Shown one piece after another: positions 61,801-64,000 of a DNA stretch of 64,000 bases. The DNA is from Kitasatospora sp. A2-31 (GTDB taxonomy: Bacteria; Actinomycetota; Actinomycetes; Streptomycetales; Streptomycetaceae): positions 347,658-411,657 of the forward strand of contig NZ_JAKNTA010000005.1 of assembly GCF_022288725.1 (NCBI RefSeq), in the 5' to 3' direction. A program made the translations under genes and the position numbers. Under the pieces are notes generated by a model that saw only the letters and a list, made by a program, of their open reading frames with translations, was not told where the DNA came from and did no database searches. The first letter of the stretch is position 1. The number at the start of each line of letters is the position of its first letter.

Positions 61801-63063
61801 TCACCGACGGGTGCCGCGCCACCGGGGGTCGGCGATCCGGGCGACGGCTTCGACGACCTTCCCCGCGCCGTCCTCGGCGGCCAGTACCCGGGCGACGGCA
61901 CCGGCCCGGGCCCGGTGGCCCGGGTCGTCCAGGGCGCGGCGGATCGCGGCGGCGAGGCGCCCCGCGGTGAGGCCGGCGAGCGGGACCGGCCCGGGACTGG
62001 TGCCGAGGCGGGCGGCGCGCGCGGACCAGAACGGGGCGTCCAGCTGGGCGGGCACCGGGACGGTCGGCGTGCCGGCCCGCAGGGTGGCGGCGGTGGTGCC
62101 GGCACCCGCGTGGTGGACGGTCGCGGCCATCCGCGGGAACAGCCAGCAGTGCGGGGTGTCGTCGACGGTCAGTACGTCGTCGCCCTCCGGCGCGGCGAGG
62201 CCGCTCCAGCCCGACTGGACCACCGCGCGCACCCGGGCGGCCCGCAGCGCGGCCAGGACGGTGGCGGTGAGCCGCTCGGGGTCGGGGACGACCAGACTGC
62301 CGAAGCCGACGAACACCGGCGGCGGACCGGCCGCGAGGAAGTCGAGGAGCCGGGCCGGTGGCCGCCACCCGGGATCGGGGTGGGGCCACCAGTAGCCGGC
62401 CACGTCCAGGCCGGGCCGCCAGTCGGCCGGCCGGGGCACCACGGTGGGGGAGAAGCCGTGCAGGACGGCGTGGTCGCGCCGGGCCCGCGCCACACTGCGC
62501 GGCGGCAGGCCGAGGCGGCGGCGCAGCCGCCGCACCGCGGGGGCGAACAGCTGGTCGGTGGCGGCCTGGACGGCGTGCCCGGCGAGGACGTTCCCGGTCC
62601 GCCCCAGCGACCGGGAGCCGGTCACGGCGGGGGCGAACTCCCTTGTCGGCGCCAGCGGCTGGAGGTGCAGCCCGAGGTGGGGCAGGCCGGCCGCCTCGGC
62701 GACCGCCTGGCCGAGGGCGGAGGTGGTGCTGCTGGTGAGCAGGAGGTCGGCGCCCCGGTCGGCGGCGGCCGCGATGCCGTCGCCGATGGCGGGCATGAAG
62801 GAGCGCCCCAGCCGCAGGAGTTCGAGGACGCCGAGCGGTCCGGCGCCGGCCCGCAGGAGCCGCTGGCCGCCGGTCGAGGCGAGCTCGGCGCGCGGGTCGA
62901 CGGGCAGCGGACGGAACTCCAGGCCGGCCGCGCGCACCGTGCCGGCGAAGGTGGCGTGCGTGGCGACGGCCACCTCGTGGCCGGCCGCGAGCAGGTGGAC
63001 ACCGAGCCCGGTGAACGGAGCGACGTCGCCCCGGGAGCCGGCGGTGGCGATCAGGATGCGCAT
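61801..63063 (-). CDS. GT1-family (MGT/UGT-like) glycosyltransferase
   Basis: A 420-aa GT-B fold enzyme. N-terminal acceptor half starts MRILIATAGSRGDVAPFTGLG. The C-terminal half has VFVGFGSLVVPDPERLT and the nucleotide-sugar site WLFPRMAATVHHAGAGTTAATLRAGTPTVPVPAQLDAPFWSAR. It transfers a sugar from UDP/TDP-sugars, usually to natural products or xenobiotics. ATG 63063 is used; no strong ribosome site is seen. It is divergent from the GlsB-type gene. Acceptor unknown; no biosynthetic cluster is close. Confidence 0.93.
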   Translation of the reverse strand: MRILIATAGSRGDVAPFTGLGVHLLAAGHEVAVATHATFAGTVRAAGLEFRPLPVDPRAELASTGGQRLLRAGAGPLGVLELLRLGRSFMPAIGDGIAAAADRGADLLLTSSTTSALGQAVAEAAGLPHLGLHLQPLAPTREFAPAVTGSRSLGRTGNVLAGHAVQAATDQLFAPAVRRLRRRLGLPPRSVARARRDHAVLHGFSPTVVPRPADWRPGLDVAGYWWPHPDPGWRPPARLLDFLAAGPPPVFVGFGSLVVPDPERLTATVLAALRAARVRAVVQSGWSGLAAPEGDDVLTVDDTPHCWLFPRMAATVHHAGAGTTAATLRAGTPTVPVPAQLDAPFWSARAARLGTSPGPVPLAGLTAGRLAAAIRRALDDPGHRARAGAVARVLAAEDGAGKVVEAVARIADPRWRGTRR

Positions 63064-63199
63064 GGCGGCAGTATCCCGGGGCCACCGGCCGGGACGGGGG
63101 CGGCCACGCCCGGCGCCCGGGAACCGCAGGGGCGCACGGAGCGTCCCTGCGGGCAGGGCGGTCCGGCCGGGACCGCCGTAGCGGAGGGCGGGAGGACGC

Positions 63200-63466
63200 A
63201 TGAGCTTCGTCGCATGGATCGTGCTGGGCTTGGTGGCCGGGGCCCTGGCCAAGTTGCTGCTGCCGGGGAAGGACCCGGGCGGCCTGGTGGTGACCACCCT
63301 GATCGGCGTCGCCGGGTCCTTCGTCGGCGGCTGGATCTCCTCACGGTTCCTGCACCGCGAGGTGACGGCGCACTTCTTCGACCTGGCCACCTGGGCCTCG
63401 GCCGTCGGCGGCGCCCTGGTGCTGCTGATCGCCTACCGCCTCGTCTTCGGCAACTCCCGCCGCTGA
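63200..63466 (+). CDS. GlsB/YeaQ/YmgE-family membrane protein
   Basis: An 88-aa protein with three TM segments. The Gly-rich first helix FVAWIVLGLVAGALAKLLLPG and the second VVTTLIGVAGSFVGGWISS are the family mark. These transglycosylase-associated proteins respond to stress and have unclear function. GGGAGGA lies 4-5 nt before ATG 63200. It is monocistronic, ending at a hairpin that faces the TetR gene. Confidence 0.92.
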   Translation: MSFVAWIVLGLVAGALAKLLLPGKDPGGLVVTTLIGVAGSFVGGWISSRFLHREVTAHFFDLATWASAVGGALVLLIAYRLVFGNSRR

Positions 63467-63473
63467 CCCTTCC

Positions 63474-63512
63474 GGCCGCCCGCGCCGCCCGGCACGGGCG
63501 ACCCGGGCGGCC
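63474..63512. terminator. Bidirectional hairpin
   Basis: Outer 9-bp stem GGCCGCCCG (63474-63482) with 63504-63512, plus an inner CGCCC/GGGCG pairing, between the convergent GlsB-type and TetR genes. Confidence 0.55.
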
Positions 63513-63518
63513 GCGGGG

Positions 63519-64000
63519 TCACTTCGCGGCGAGGCCGCCGAGGATGAGCTTCCAGAGGGCCTCGAAGCGGTCCTGGGCGTGCGGATCGGACCACTCGGCC
63601 GCGTGTGCGGGGTCGTGGAAGTGCGCGGTGGCCTCGAAGACGGCGCGGGCGGTCGAGGCGATGTCGGCGGGCCCGAACTCCCCGTCCCGGACGCCGTCCC
63701 GGACGATCCGGCCGATCTGCGCGACCATGGTGTCGATGTGCGCCTCGACCGTGCTGCTGGTCTCGGCGACCAGGGCCAGGTAGGTGGCGAACAGCTGCGG
63801 GTCGTCCAGCGCCTTCTTCCGCTTGGCGGCGAAGAGCGTCGCCAGCCAGCGGTGCAGCCGGTCCGCGGCGGGGCCGGGCTCGGTGGCGATGAACTGCAGC
63901 TCGTGGTGGGCCTGGTCGAGCCAGCGCTGGGTGACGGCCTCGCGCAGCGCCGCCTTGCTGGGGAAGAACCGGTAGACGCTGGTGTGGCTGACGCCGAGGT
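63519..64000 (-). CDS. TetR-family regulator, N-terminus cut by the window edge
   Basis: About 160 residues are visible on the minus strand. The frame is open to the window end and has the HTH recognition part LGVSHTSVYRFFPSKAALREA, typical of TetR DNA-binding domains, then a helical ligand domain (RWLDQAHHELQFIAT, LFATYLALVAETSSTVEAHI). The first ~25 residues and start codon are outside. Only the start of a shorter internal ATG frame (63728) would be misleading. Target and ligand unknown; neighbours give no hint, though the convergent GlsB-type gene is nearest. Confidence 0.9.
   Translation of the reverse strand, partial: LGVSHTSVYRFFPSKAALREAVTQRWLDQAHHELQFIATEPGPAADRLHRWLATLFAAKRKKALDDPQLFATYLALVAETSSTVEAHIDTMVAQIGRIVRDGVRDGEFGPADIASTARAVFEATAHFHDPAHAAEWSDPHAQDRFEALWKLILGGLAAK

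Overview
The window is very GC-rich, densely coding actinobacterial chromosome. Streptomycetaceae (Streptomyces or Kitasatospora) is most likely, judged from codon use, GTG/TTG starts, AGGAGG-type ribosome sites, many 4-nt stop/start overlaps, an SPW-repeat protein, a DasR-like operator before a chitinase, and a small Cys-containing leader peptide before cysteine dioxygenase. I see no rRNA, tRNA, CRISPR array, phage or insertion sequence. Genus and species cannot be fixed from the sequence alone.

Left part (1-9.2 kb): the end of a siderophore-type ABC importer (FecCD permease tail plus FecE ATPase) converges on a three-gene operon of MFS exporter, cytochrome P450 and isonitrile synthase (DIT1/PvcA family). 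Next come an ECF sigma factor that strongly resembles mycobacterial SigC, a divergent zinc-finger anti-sigma, and a membrane protein with a Met/His-rich loop. Together these suggest a metal-responsive isonitrile (possibly copper-binding) locus. This is the most interesting part of the window. A second, unrelated P450 follows.

Middle (9.2-34.5 kb): a metallo-beta-lactamase-fold hydrolase, a class III CoA-transferase and a two-Rossmann-domain ion-channel-like protein precede two crotonase-family enzymes. Then comes a translationally coupled tyrosine/homogentisate operon (hppD, hmgA, an uncharacterised gene, fahA). After it lie a phosphoribosyltransferase-hydrolase fusion, an unusual cassette of a degenerate 3-dehydroquinate-synthase-like protein with two cupin-like proteins and a 73-aa peptide, a NarL-type two-component pair, a secreted zinc aminopeptidase with a P domain, a PadR/acyl-CoA dehydrogenase pair with a clear operator, and an SPW membrane protein.

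Right part (34.5-64 kb): fumarase, a frameshifted Tat-exported cholesterol-oxidase-like gene, a remnant of an AzlD-like gene, an acetyltransferase, a glutaryl-CoA-dehydrogenase-like enzyme, a phosphodiesterase, a Bcr/CflA exporter and a secreted GH18 chitinase. A glycine-betaine type ABC importer operon (ATPase, two permeases, binding lipoprotein) is followed by a cysteine dioxygenase/rhodanese operon with leader peptide and attenuator, and by a giant patatin-like membrane protein. The last cluster is a hydantoin/dihydropyrimidine operon (beta-ureidopropionase-like, dihydropyrimidinase, F420/LLM oxidoreductase, NCS1 permease), then a glycosyltransferase, a GlsB-type membrane protein and a truncated TetR regulator. 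Strong perfect hairpins mark many operon ends.
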